DNA of 9,207 nt from Cryomorphaceae bacterium (GCA_003564735.1 PXEK01000323.1:1-9207); one strand, 5' to 3'. Positions 1 to 6,311 are shown, counted from the stretch's first letter. The notes: a model not told the origin generated them from the letters alone. A program made the numbers and translations.

Positions 1-641
1 CGGTTGGGTAACCGCAAGCTGCGTCCTTGGGGTGCATAAAAACCGGGAGCCGTTACGGTAATTCCTTTTTTATTTCGGGGTTCAATGCGCTCCATCAAAT
101 CACGACTTGCAAACCGGGCATATACGCCGGGTAATTCGCGGGGCCAATTCATGTGCTTTGTGAAAGCATCTGCAAGATTGTTTTCTTGGTCAGAACCCTC
201 CACATCGTAAAAATGAAGGAGTCCGTCCAAACCCAACACCGCCTCAGTGACTAAAAAAGACCCTGTTTCAATTTCCTTTCTCAAAGCCCCACTTGTACCC
301 AGCCTCACAATCTTGAGTGACTTTAAATTTTCATTTACCAACCCCGTTTCTAAATTTATATTTACGGCCGCGTCTAACTCATTAAGAACAATATCGATAT
401 TATCGGGACCTATTCCCGTGGATAGAGCCGTTATTCTCTTACCGTTAAAGACCCCCGTGTGGGTGCAAAACTCTCGGTTCTGAATGCGAAAATCCACAGA
501 GTCAAAAAAACTTGAAACGCGCTGAACTCGCTCCTGATCACCCACAATAATTACATAAGGTGCCACATGTTCAGGCTTTAAACACAAATGATACACACTG
601 CCATCCGGATTGAGAATTAACTCAGATTTTTTTCTACTCAT
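1..641 (-). CDS. Uridine phosphorylase-type nucleoside phosphorylase, C-terminal part beyond the window
   Basis: The product is a hexameric-type PNP/UDP family enzyme that would split a nucleoside (most likely uridine) with phosphate into base and ribose-1-phosphate in cytoplasmic pyrimidine salvage. I translated the minus strand from the ATG at 641-639; 213 codons are present and the frame is open at the edge. The family is usually about 250-290 residues, so the last quarter is missing. Visible motifs are GDQERV (34-39) and RLGTSGAL (113-120), which match the phosphate-binding Gly, Arg and Arg/Thr of E. coli Udp, STGIGPDN (74-81), and FYAPQGR (201-207), whose Gln205-x-Arg207 fits the uracil-binding Gln/Arg pair. 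The ribose-binding Met/Glu segment lies off the window. The Gln-x-Arg pair favours uridine over purine nucleosides, but exact specificity is inferred. The gene is divergent from cinA and I see no convincing promoter for it. Confidence 0.88.
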   Translation of the reverse strand, partial: MSRKKSELILNPDGSVYHLCLKPEHVAPYVIIVGDQERVQRVSSFFDSVDFRIQNREFCTHTGVFNGKRITALSTGIGPDNIDIVLNELDAAVNINLETGLVNENLKSLKIVRLGTSGALRKEIETGSFLVTEAVLGLDGLLHFYDVEGSDQENNLADAFTKHMNWPRELPGVYARFASRDLMERIEPRNKKGITVTAPGFYAPQGRSLRLPN

Positions 642-711
642 ACGCAGCGAATTTAAATGAAATTATTGAACTAAACTTTACGCCTTTTGTTGATAAAACT
701 TTTGTACAATG

Positions 712-743
712 AGGGAGGGTGGCAAATCATAAGGCACCTCCCT
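712..743. repeat. Inverted repeat between divergent phosphorylase and cinA genes
   Basis: AGGGAGGGTG (712-721) pairs with CACCTCCCT (735-743) with one bulged G and a 13-nt loop. It is the most GC-rich patch in an otherwise A/T-rich intergenic region. No T-run follows on either strand, so it does not look like a terminator. Its place between two divergent genes would suit an operator or a leader hairpin, but the function is unknown and chance is possible. Apart from this and the cinA promoter, the 642-805 spacer shows nothing further. Confidence 0.4.
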
Positions 744-774
744 TAACACCAAAAGATAAAGTAAAAATAATTCA

Positions 775-801
775 TTGTCACATCACATTACAATACCTTT
801 G
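775..801 (+). promoter_or_regulatory. Bacteroidota-type promoter for cinA
   Basis: TACCTTTG (794-801) is a full match to the Bacteroidota -7 consensus TAnnTTTG. A TTG at 775-777 lies 16 bases upstream, slightly shorter than the usual -33 to -7 spacing. The -7 box ends only four bases before the cinA ATG at 806, so transcription would begin at or next to the start codon. Prediction from motif only. Confidence 0.55.
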
Positions 802-805
802 TAAG

Positions 806-2056
806 ATGCAAGCAGAAATAATAACCATAGGAGACGAAATACTTATAGGACAAGTAATAGACTCAAACTCTGCCTACTTGGCTAAAAAACTAAATCAAAA
901 AGGGATTTTAGTTAATCAAATAACCTCCATTTCAGATACCAAAGAACACATCTTCGAGGCCCTAAATCAAGCAAGGGAAAGGGCAGATTTAATCATCATG
1001 ACCGGCGGATTGGGCCCCACACGCGACGACATAACCAAACGTACACTTTGCGAATACTTTGATGACGAATTTGTTACTGACAAAAATGTTCTTCAATCCG
1101 TAGAGAGTTATTTCGCTTCTAAAGGTCAATCATTACTAGATGTTAATCGCGACCAGGCCTTGGTGCTTAAGAAAGCTCGCGTGGCAGTAAACCCTCATGG
1201 AACCGCACCCGGTCAATGGATTAAAGATCACGATAAAATTTTTATATCCATTCCCGGAGTACCCTATGAAATGAAAGCCCTAATGGAAAACTACTTTTTA
1301 CCTTGGATTGCCGAGTATTTCCATACCGAATTTGTTTACAACCGTACAGTGCTCACTCAAGGTGTTGGAGAAAGTCGGTTAATGGCCATCATTAACAAAT
1401 GGGAAGATTCATTAAGCGAAGATGGCATTAAACTCGCTTACCTGCCCTCTCCGGGAAAGGTGCGGTTGCGCGTGAGTGCCGTGGGTAATGAGGAGCATTA
1501 TTTACGAAATAAGGTTGACAAAAAAATTAACGAACTAGAACAGCTCTTGGGTGACATCATCTACGGGTACGACTCAGATACACTGGAGCAAATTGTTGGT
1601 GAACTGCTTGCCGCTCAAGATAAAACCATTGGAACGGCAGAGAGCTGCACCGGAGGCACAATCGCTAAAATGCTCACCGCTATTCCGGGTAGCAGCAGAT
1701 ATTTTAAAGGATCAATAGTCGCTTATGACAACAACGTAAAAACAGGCCTGCTCGAAGTAAAAAAGCAAACCCTCCAAAAATATGGAGCGGTAAGTGAACA
1801 AACCGTCATAGAAATGGCAAACGGTTTGCGTAAAAAACTCTCTACCGATTACGCCATATCTACCAGCGGTATTGCAGGTCCCGACGGGGGAAGCGAAAAT
1901 AAACCCATAGGTACCGTTTGGATTGGAATTGCCGGACCCGAAAAAACGACGGCACACCATTTTCTATTTGGTAATAATAGAGAGCGAAACATCTCAAAAA
2001 CAGCACTTCAAGCTTTAAACTTGATGCGAAAAGAAATTTTAAAACAAACAGCTTAG
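806..2056 (+). CDS. cinA: CinA family protein: MoCF-like domain plus nicotinamide-nucleotide amidase (PncC) domain
   Basis: The 416-residue cytoplasmic protein has the full CinA layout. Residues 1 to about 170 form the molybdopterin-cofactor-like domain, with [17 protein letters not shown] at the N-terminus, [10 protein letters not shown] (66-75) and the IPGVPYEM loop (149-156). After a linker domain, residues from about 255 form the PncC-type NMN deamidase domain, with AESCTGG (278-284) carrying the conserved Ser, then [10 protein letters not shown] (301-310) and SGIAGPDGG (354-362). CinA proteins are known to deamidate NMN in pyridine nucleotide recycling, and some also hydrolyse ADP-ribose. 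The competence link in the name is historical and not implied here. I chose the ATG at 806 because the conserved family N-terminus starts there. An in-frame GTG at 719 would add 29 residues with no family resemblance and would start upstream of the promoter box. Length is normal and both domains look intact. Confidence 0.93.
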   Translation: MQAEIITIGDEILIGQVIDSNSAYLAKKLNQKGILVNQITSISDTKEHIFEALNQARERADLIIMTGGLGPTRDDITKRTLCEYFDDEFVTDKNVLQSVESYFASKGQSLLDVNRDQALVLKKARVAVNPHGTAPGQWIKDHDKIFISIPGVPYEMKALMENYFLPWIAEYFHTEFVYNRTVLTQGVGESRLMAIINKWEDSLSEDGIKLAYLPSPGKVRLRVSAVGNEEHYLRNKVDKKINELEQLLGDIIYGYDSDTLEQIVGELLAAQDKTIGTAESCTGGTIAKMLTAIPGSSRYFKGSIVAYDNNVKTGLLEVKKQTLQKYGAVSEQTVIEMANGLRKKLSTDYAISTSGIAGPDGGSENKPIGTVWIGIAGPEKTTAHHFLFGNNRERNISKTALQALNLMRKEILKQTA

Positions 2057-2073
2057 CATACACATATTATTTC

Positions 2074-2081
2074 TATATTTG
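2074..2081 (+). promoter_or_regulatory. Promoter -7 box for the rpmB block
   Basis: TATATTTG is a full match to the Bacteroidota -7 consensus TAnnTTTG, lying between the cinA stop (2056) and the rpmB ATG (2109). Transcription would start around 2086-2088 and give a leader of about 20 nt, which is A-rich and has no Shine-Dalgarno. I do not see a clear TTG at -33, so read-through from cinA may also contribute. Confidence 0.55.
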
Positions 2082-2108
2082 CACCCCTATTTTGAAAAGC
2101 AAAAAGTT

Positions 2109-2348
2109 ATGTCAAATATTTGTCAAATCACGGGTAAAAAAGTAATAGTAGGAAACAACGTTTCCCACTCGATGCGAAAAACCAAAAGAGTTTTTAAGCC
2201 CAACTTACAGGTAAAGAAGTTTTACCTCCCCGAAGAGGATAAATGGTTAACCTTAAAGGTTTCCACCTCGGGAATAAGAAACATCAATAAAAAAGGATTG
2301 GCCGCTTGTTTAAAAGAGGCTAAAGCCAAAGGTTATTACAAAGGCTAA
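2109..2348 (+). CDS. rpmB: 50S ribosomal protein L28
   Basis: This is the 79-residue bL28 of the large ribosomal subunit. The N-terminal [11 protein letters not shown], the SHSMRKTKR segment (19-27) and [12 protein letters not shown] (52-63) are the family hallmarks; the last of these is the basic rRNA-contacting stretch. The ATG at 2109 is chosen because the bL28 family starts with a Met followed at once by the C-x-x-T-G-K segment. An ATG at 2079 in the same frame would add ten unrelated residues and lies inside the promoter box. The start has an A-rich upstream (GAAAAGCAAAAAGTT) instead of a Shine-Dalgarno, as is usual in Bacteroidota. It is followed 12 bp later by rpmG, so the two are surely co-transcribed. 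Confidence 0.96.
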   Translation: MSNICQITGKKVIVGNNVSHSMRKTKRVFKPNLQVKKFYLPEEDKWLTLKVSTSGIRNINKKGLAACLKEAKAKGYYKG

Positions 2349-2360
2349 AAAACTGAAGTT

Positions 2361-2546
2361 ATGGCTAAGAAAAAAGGAAACAGAGTACAGGTTATTTTAG
2401 AGTGTACAGAGCATAAAGACTCAGGGCAAAAAGGTACTTCACGTTATATCACAACGAAAAACCGTAAAAACACTCCCGATCGTTTAGAAATTAAAAAGTA
2501 CAATCCTATTCTAAGAAAGGTTACAGTACACAAGGAAATTAAGTAA
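2361..2546 (+). CDS. rpmG: 50S ribosomal protein L33
   Basis: This is the 61-residue bL33 of the large ribosomal subunit. It begins [18 protein letters not shown] and contains the family core [20 protein letters not shown] (positions 28-47), ending VTVHKEIK. Only one cysteine (Cys14) is present, so the two CxxC pairs of zinc-binding L33 are absent and this is the zinc-independent (C-) type. It starts 12 bp after rpmB stops, within one transcript. No Shine-Dalgarno is present. The C- form would not be expected to change with zinc supply, unlike paralogue pairs in some other bacteria; whether a second rpmG exists elsewhere cannot be seen here. Confidence 0.95.
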   Translation: MAKKKGNRVQVILECTEHKDSGQKGTSRYITTKNRKNTPDRLEIKKYNPILRKVTVHKEIK

Positions 2547-2558
2547 CGTACCCTTGAA

Positions 2559-2624
2559 AAGTTTTTCCGGGGGTTGTGCATAGCAAGTATTTGATTTTTT
2601 CAAAATATGCCACCGAAAAAACTT
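2559..2624 (+). repeat. Long imperfect hairpin in the rpmG to DUF4295 spacer
   Basis: AAGTTTTTCCGG (2559-2570) and CCGAAAAAACTT (2613-2624) are inverted repeats matching at 11 of 12 positions. Inside them GCATA (2578-2582) pairs with TATGC (2606-2610), and TTTGA (2590-2594) with TCAAA (2600-2604). Together they form one nested 66-nt stem-loop with bulges, filling over half of a 120-bp spacer that has no open reading frame of note. The hairpin has no T-run directly after it, so it is not an ordinary terminator. It could be an RNA-processing site, an attenuator, a degraded mobile-element remnant or chance in A/T-rich DNA. Confidence 0.45.
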
Positions 2625-2666
2625 AATCCGAGTACATGAAAAATCAAAAATAAAAAACATTGAATT

Positions 2667-2822
2667 ATGGCTAAGAAAACAGTTGCAACTCTAGGAAAAG
2701 GCGGAGGCGCGAAAGACCTTACCAAGGTTATTAAAGCAGTAAAGTCTCCCAAAACAGGCGCCTACTCATTTGAGGAAAAAATCGTGCCCAACGCCAAAGT
2801 GAAAGAATTTATCGCTAAGTAA
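2667..2822 (+). CDS. DUF4295 small basic protein, ribosome-associated in Bacteroidota
   Basis: This 51-residue lysine-rich protein begins MAKKTVATLGKGGG and contains VIKAVKSPKTGAYSFEEKIV (21-40), which I recognise as the DUF4295 family found in Bacteroidota directly after rpmB and rpmG. From memory, a protein of this kind was seen as an extra large-subunit protein (bL38) in the Flavobacterium johnsoniae ribosome structure; I am not certain of that link. The gene position and the basic composition (about 12 Lys in 51 residues) fit a ribosomal protein. The ATG at 2667 is preceded by an A/T-rich leader without Shine-Dalgarno. It lies 120 bp after rpmG, with a hairpin in between, and is followed 11 bp later by a strong terminator, so it ends the transcript. 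ftsY, often next in related genomes, is absent. Confidence 0.88.
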   Translation: MAKKTVATLGKGGGAKDLTKVIKAVKSPKTGAYSFEEKIVPNAKVKEFIAK

Positions 2823-2833
2823 TTTTTCACTTC

Positions 2834-2881
2834 ACAAAATAAAAAAGCCGATATACATGTATATCGGCTTTTTTATTTTGT
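2834..2881. terminator. Bidirectional rho-independent terminator, perfect 48-bp palindrome
   Basis: The sequence from 2834 to 2881 is a perfect palindrome centred between 2857 and 2858. Its core AGCCGATATACA is flanked by an A-run on the left (2841-2846) and the matching T-run on the right (2869-2874), so RNA from either strand ends in a stem followed by U residues. It sits between the DUF4295 stop (2822, plus strand) and the chaN-type stop (2944, minus strand), exactly where convergent transcripts must be separated. Confidence 0.92.
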
Positions 2882-2943
2882 AACTTTAGTAGCGAGAAAT
2901 ACGGCCAATAGATTGTTGTAATTGACATCGCTCATCATTCAGA

Positions 2944-3810
2944 TTAATGAGTTTTCGTCATCGTTGGAGTAACCACCAAAATGAAGTCGGCACGCCCCTC
3001 CCATTCCTCATTCCATTCACCGTTTTCGCCGGTCACTGTTGAAAATGTAGCTACATTGTAATTTGAGTTGTATTCTTGAATATAACGGTAAATACCACCA
3101 TATTCTGCGGAGTGATAATCACCGTTAACGTGAAAAGATAAATCCCCTTCATTATGTTCACGAAGAAGGAACCAAGCCATGGAGGCATCTTTTAGGGCTT
3201 GGGCCTTAGCCATATTTTTACCTGTCATTTCTCCGTGCCCCGGCATCATTTCAATCATTGCGGCATATTCGGGAGCTGCGGTATCAAAAGGGAAAGGCAG
3301 CGGCGGCAAAAAGCTTTGCACCTCATCGGCCAAATTTACCAAAGCTTCGGGTCCTTTTCTTGCGACTAAAGCAGCGTAACGCCTGGGGACGTTTGTGGCC
3401 ACAACTGAAAACCCTTTTTCGATACAAAACTTCACTATAGGATGATAGTCTGTTTTATAGTTTGGCCATAACCGCGCCTGACTCAAGAAATCTTTTTCCC
3501 TTATTAACCCCCTGCTATATTCATTTACGAGTACCCCATCATCTGTTTCTAACATTTCAAAACCCACGTTGACATTTGACCGGCCGGCTGTCAAATGCTT
3601 TATTATTTCCAAATGCATCCAGTGCGATATAGGGTCATTATGTAACTCTCCCAAAAGAATGATGTCATAGTTTGCCAGTTCTTGAACCGCCTTTTTAAAG
3701 GTGATTACCTTACCCTTTTTGTTGTAGATTTTGTATGCTTTCAAATCCTGGGTGTTTGCTTGAATACAAACAAGAATACCCGTCAAAATAAACAGTAATT
3801 TTATCCTCAT
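2944..3810 (-). CDS. Secreted ChaN/Tiki-superfamily protein, probable haem- or iron-related
   Basis: The 288-residue protein begins with a signal peptide (hydrophobic 4-17, likely cleavage near NTQ-D at 19-22). The mature part belongs to the ChaN family (DUF399, haem-binding uptake, Tiki-like fold). Visible motifs are GELHNDPISHW (54-64), GFEM (83-86), W-x-N-Y-x-x-D-Y-x-P (115-124), TNVPRRYA (139-146), ALKDASMA (205-212) and HVNGDYHSAEYGGI (227-240). The family is named after an iron-regulated lipoprotein that binds haem in Campylobacter; haem binding here is inferred. Unlike that protein, I see no lipobox: Cys15 is preceded by Ile-Leu-Val and lies within the hydrophobic core, so export as a soluble periplasmic or OM-associated protein is more likely. 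It follows a terminator hairpin at 3835-3865, so it probably has its own promoter, though only a one-off -7 box (3879-3886, minus) is visible. No Fur-like box was recognised. Confidence 0.85.
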   Translation of the reverse strand: MRIKLLFILTGILVCIQANTQDLKAYKIYNKKGKVITFKKAVQELANYDIILLGELHNDPISHWMHLEIIKHLTAGRSNVNVGFEMLETDDGVLVNEYSRGLIREKDFLSQARLWPNYKTDYHPIVKFCIEKGFSVVATNVPRRYAALVARKGPEALVNLADEVQSFLPPLPFPFDTAAPEYAAMIEMMPGHGEMTGKNMAKAQALKDASMAWFLLREHNEGDLSFHVNGDYHSAEYGGIYRYIQEYNSNYNVATFSTVTGENGEWNEEWEGRADFILVVTPTMTKTH

Positions 3811-3834
3811 TTTTATGCGATTTTTTTTACAAAA

Positions 3835-3865
3835 AAGCCCTTATCGATAAAATCGTTAAGGGCTT
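3835..3865 (-). terminator. Rho-independent terminator after the 173-residue secreted protein gene
   Basis: AAGCCCTTATCGAT (3835-3848) pairs with ATCGTTAAGGGCTT (3852-3865) with one mismatch and an AAA loop. Read on the minus strand, the stem is followed by TTTTTTGT (3834-3827), so it terminates the minus-strand transcript that ends at 3888. On the plus strand the following T-run is offset by four bases (3870-3875) and would act more weakly. Confidence 0.82.
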
Positions 3866-3887
3866 ACCATTTTTTATACAAAGTTGG

Positions 3888-4409
3888 TTATTCTCCTCCA
3901 CGGTCTGTATGAAAGGACATATTGTTATATCCTAAAGTCATCACCATACACCCCGTAATTCGAACCCCTGAAGGGACATCTTTCTCATAAGCGGGCAATT
4001 CATATTCAACATACAGCCTATCGTATTCCTCGTCTAACTTTTCAGTTTCTAGAACAACAACATCTTCTCCATCTGTGTTTTTCCATACGATTTCACGCTT
4101 ACGCTTACCATATGGTTTGTTGTAAATAACGATATCCACCTTTTGGCCGTCAGGTATTCCTGAACGGTTAAAAATGATTTTATACTTGGTATCGTACAAC
4201 ATCTCAATAACAGTTTCCTGAATTTGGTTGTACTCTTTAATTTTAATCTTTTTCACTTTTGCACCCGAGTATCGGTAAGGCTTCAACTCCTTTTTACTTC
4301 TTTCGGTTGCAGATTCTCTTTCACAGTAGTCAATCACTTCCGATTGACCGAATGAATATACTGTGAAAAGAAGTAGAACAGGTAAAAATAAACTTGTTAA
4401 ATATCTCAT
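3888..4409 (-). CDS. Secreted protein of unknown function, 173 residues
   Basis: I do not recognise the family. The protein has a clear Sec signal peptide (MRYLTSLFLP onward, hydrophobic to about 19, with likely cleavage after Ser-Phe-Gly-Gln at 22). The mature 151 residues hold two cysteines (Cys29 and Cys154) that could form a disulfide, and alternating hydrophobic strands such as YKIIFNRSGIP (76-86), VDIVIYNKPYG (91-101) and RLYVEYELPAY (131-141), which suggests a beta-sandwich. The GCMVMTLGY end (153-161) looks like a final conserved strand. The basic patch KVKKIKIKEY (51-60) is notable. It starts 14 bp after the stop of the upstream lipoprotein gene and is followed by a terminator, so the two form a two-gene unit and may act together in the envelope. 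No catalytic motif is visible. Confidence 0.8.
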   Translation of the reverse strand: MRYLTSLFLPVLLLFTVYSFGQSEVIDYCERESATERSKKELKPYRYSGAKVKKIKIKEYNQIQETVIEMLYDTKYKIIFNRSGIPDGQKVDIVIYNKPYGKRKREIVWKNTDGEDVVVLETEKLDEEYDRLYVEYELPAYEKDVPSGVRITGCMVMTLGYNNMSFHTDRGGE

Positions 4410-4423
4410 TGTTTGCAGTTTAA

Positions 4424-5281
4424 TTACATTAAGCTATTTCGTAAATCCTTAATTTGATCAGAAATGTTTTTAAGTTGATTAAGCCCGAGCTTAGGAATGC
4501 CTTCTGATTCTTGAACTTCAGGCAAATCCAAATAGTAATCATTCAATAATTTGAGTTCAGATAAGAAATCAGAAAACTCCTCACCTTGCAGCTCAGTATC
4601 TTCCAATACTCTTATTTGATTATCGAGAATTCCCATTTGTTCGGCGATTCGCCTAGACAAATCACCTTTACTAAAATTGTCATTCGCTTCTACACCAATA
4701 TACATTCCTTCTAGCCATGCAGCACTAAAAATAAGCGTTGCCCAGTCCTGCATATCATTTTCATCAATAGAAGCATCTGTTTTCGCCTGAACATCAGAAA
4801 TTATATTTAGCATTTCATCTTCATCTCCCAAACTTTGTTCAAACCTGGTAACCAATTCGTCATCTGTAGAAACACCGGAAATACCCATGTCTGCTGTCAA
4901 CTCCAAAACAGCTTTGAGGTATTCAGGCGCTTGAGCACTTTGGTTGTGAATAACATGATAGGCCAATCCGGAAGTATAAATGCCTGCGCCTATAGCTTTT
5001 TGAAAACGCGTATCAAAATTGGATTTACTGTTTATATCAGCAGTAACCCCGGGTTTAAACTTTAGCCCTGCATTTTTAAATACAGACATAATTTCGGTTG
5101 CTGATGGAAACACAACAGTGCGCGTTCGAACCGTTTCATCGGAACTTATTGATTTTTCTCTATCCGTTTCTTCATCAAATGATTCTACGGTATCTTTTTG
5201 GTCAGAGCCGCCGGGGCCGCAACTCACAAAAAATGTTGCCGATAAAGCCAAGACAGCAACACAAATAATTTTATGCTTCAT
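4424..5281 (-). CDS. Lipoprotein of unknown function, 285 residues
   Basis: The protein starts MKHKIICVAV and has a type II signal peptide ending in the lipobox FVSC, with lipidated Cys21. The residues after Cys are GPGGSDQKDTVESFDEE, a flexible acidic tether that resembles the acidic segment used for surface display of Bacteroidota lipoproteins; surface exposure is therefore possible but not proven. The rest (about 55-285) appears mostly alpha-helical, with runs such as FQKAIGAGIYTSGLAYHVI (93-111) and LIFSAAWLEGMYIGVEA (183-199), plus a likely amphipathic C-terminal helix (266-285). I do not recognise a family or an active site. It is the first gene of a two-gene unit with the 173-residue secreted protein. 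A TTG-N19-TAATTTCG promoter lies about 20 bp upstream of the ATG at 5281. Confidence 0.82.
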   Translation of the reverse strand: MKHKIICVAVLALSATFFVSCGPGGSDQKDTVESFDEETDREKSISSDETVRTRTVVFPSATEIMSVFKNAGLKFKPGVTADINSKSNFDTRFQKAIGAGIYTSGLAYHVIHNQSAQAPEYLKAVLELTADMGISGVSTDDELVTRFEQSLGDEDEMLNIISDVQAKTDASIDENDMQDWATLIFSAAWLEGMYIGVEANDNFSKGDLSRRIAEQMGILDNQIRVLEDTELQGEEFSDFLSELKLLNDYYLDLPEVQESEGIPKLGLNQLKNISDQIKDLRNSLM

Positions 5282-5302
5282 GTTAGAATATTTTTTATGC
5301 TA

Positions 5303-5332
5303 CGAAATTAACAAACGTGTTTGTATCCGCAA
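5303..5332 (-). promoter_or_regulatory. Promoter of the lipoprotein operon with an internal palindrome
   Basis: On the minus strand a TTG (plus positions 5330-5332) is followed after 19 bases by TAATTTCG (5310-5303), one base off the Bacteroidota -7 consensus TAnnTTTG. The expected start site near 5297 leaves a leader of about 15 nt before the ATG at 5281. The spacer contains ACAAAC-GT-GTTTGT (5311-5324), an inverted repeat with 6-bp arms that lies where a repressor could bind; operator function is inferred. Confidence 0.5.
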
Positions 5333-5519
5333 CCGATAAACTCTATTTTTTTCAATATTCATCTCAGTAATGATTTATTCACCGGAAAAAATCTTTAAAG
5401 GGATGTTTAATGCAGGAACAATATATTCGGTGTTCACTTAGAGATTATGATTACCCCGCAAAATCAACATAACTTAAAGTACGAATTCCCTTATGTTGTA
5501 AAGTTTAAAACACCGGAAT
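5333..5519. other. Gene-free spacer between SDR and lipoprotein genes
   Basis: With the promoter of the lipoprotein gene, the full gap is 238 bp. I see no protein-coding frame of note. Two nested inverted repeats are present: CGGTGTT (5428-5434) with AACACCG (5509-5515), and inside it CAACATAA (5465-5472) with TTATGTTG (5491-5498). CACCGGAA also occurs twice (5380-5387 and 5511-5518). No T-run follows the stems, so no standard terminator for the SDR gene is evident. They may fold the 3' end of its mRNA or be coincidental. Confidence 0.4.
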
Positions 5520-6272
5520 TTAGCGCAACAAGTAACCTCCATCAACGGGATAATAGCCTCCATGACAAAACGAAGCTTTCTCGGTGCTTAACCAAAGTGC
5601 CAGTTCTGCCACCTCCATGCTTTCGCCCAATCGACCAATAGGGTGCGCTTGTTCGAGCATTTTAAGTGTATCATCATCGAAACCCGAAAGTAAAGGCGTT
5701 CTGATAAAAGCAGGGCCAATAGCATTAATTCGAATATTTTGCGAAGCATATTCAATAGCGGCATTTCGCGTAAGACCCAACATGCCGTGTTTCGCCGCAA
5801 CATAAGCAGATGCCGTGGCAAAACCTACGGTACTGAGGATAGAACCCATATTAATGATAGCTCCTCCTTTTTGTTTCAAAATCTCGGGGATTTGGTACCG
5901 CATACCGTAAAAGACACCGTTAAGATTTACATCTATCACCTTTTTCCAAGCCTCTAAATCTTTGTCGCCCGTTGCTGTTTCTCCATCGCCTATGCCGGCA
6001 TTATTACACGCTATATCAAGTCTTCCAAATGTTTTTACGGCCTCATCCACCGTATTTTTACAGTGTTCGGGTTTGCTCACATCTGCGTGTACATATTTAG
6101 CGTTATCACCTGATTTGTTCAACTCATCCACCAGTTTTTGACCTGCTTCATCTTGAATATCTGAAACGATTACTTTAGCGCCATGTTGAACATACAATCT
6201 ACAAAGCGCCTCGCCAATTCCTGAAGATCCGCCCGTTACAATGGCCACTTTACCGGTCAATTCTTTTTCCAT
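5520..6272 (-). CDS. Classical short-chain dehydrogenase/reductase (SDR), NAD-preferring
   Basis: The 250-residue cytoplasmic oxidoreductase has every classical SDR element: the TGGSSGIG nucleotide loop (13-20), Asp38 at the end of the second strand (VIVSDI), which favours NAD(H) over NADP(H), D64-V for adenine, NNAG (90-93), and the catalytic tetrad Asn116, Ser144, Tyr157 and Lys161 (YVAAK). It ends in HGGYYPVDGGYLLR, matching the usual family end with its G-x-x-x-x-V-D-G-G motif. Length is standard. The substrate cannot be read from the sequence; relatives are annotated as glucose 1-dehydrogenase, cyclopentanol dehydrogenase or 3-oxoacyl-ACP reductase-like, and none of these names is secure. 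A full -7 box (minus, 6319-6312) lies 39 bp upstream of the ATG, so it is probably transcribed alone. Its neighbours give no pathway. Confidence 0.93.
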   Translation of the reverse strand: MEKELTGKVAIVTGGSSGIGEALCRLYVQHGAKVIVSDIQDEAGQKLVDELNKSGDNAKYVHADVSKPEHCKNTVDEAVKTFGRLDIACNNAGIGDGETATGDKDLEAWKKVIDVNLNGVFYGMRYQIPEILKQKGGAIINMGSILSTVGFATASAYVAAKHGMLGLTRNAAIEYASQNIRINAIGPAFIRTPLLSGFDDDTLKMLEQAHPIGRLGESMEVAELALWLSTEKASFCHGGYYPVDGGYLLR

Positions 6273-6311
6273 AGTTTTATGTGTTTTATTACTTTGTTTT
6301 TATGAGGACTC

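Noticed and set aside
247..483. Plus-strand open frame of 78 codons
   Set aside because: It lies opposite the phosphorylase gene, whose translation matches a known family with binding motifs; the plus-strand frame matches nothing.
719..805. In-frame GTG extension of cinA by 29 residues
   Set aside because: The extension has no resemblance to CinA, begins before the promoter box at 794-801, and the conserved family N-terminus starts at the ATG at 806.
2079..2108. Upstream ATG for rpmB adding ten residues
   Set aside because: It overlaps the TATATTTG promoter box and the added residues are not part of L28 proteins.
3888..5281. Toxin-immunity or phage-defence pair
   Set aside because: Both products have export signals and no nuclease, NTPase or other effector motif is visible; there is no support for such a role.
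5019..5339. Plus-strand open frame of 106 codons opposite the lipoprotein gene
   Set aside because: It is antisense to a gene with a clear lipobox and promoter, and its own sequence shows no family signature.
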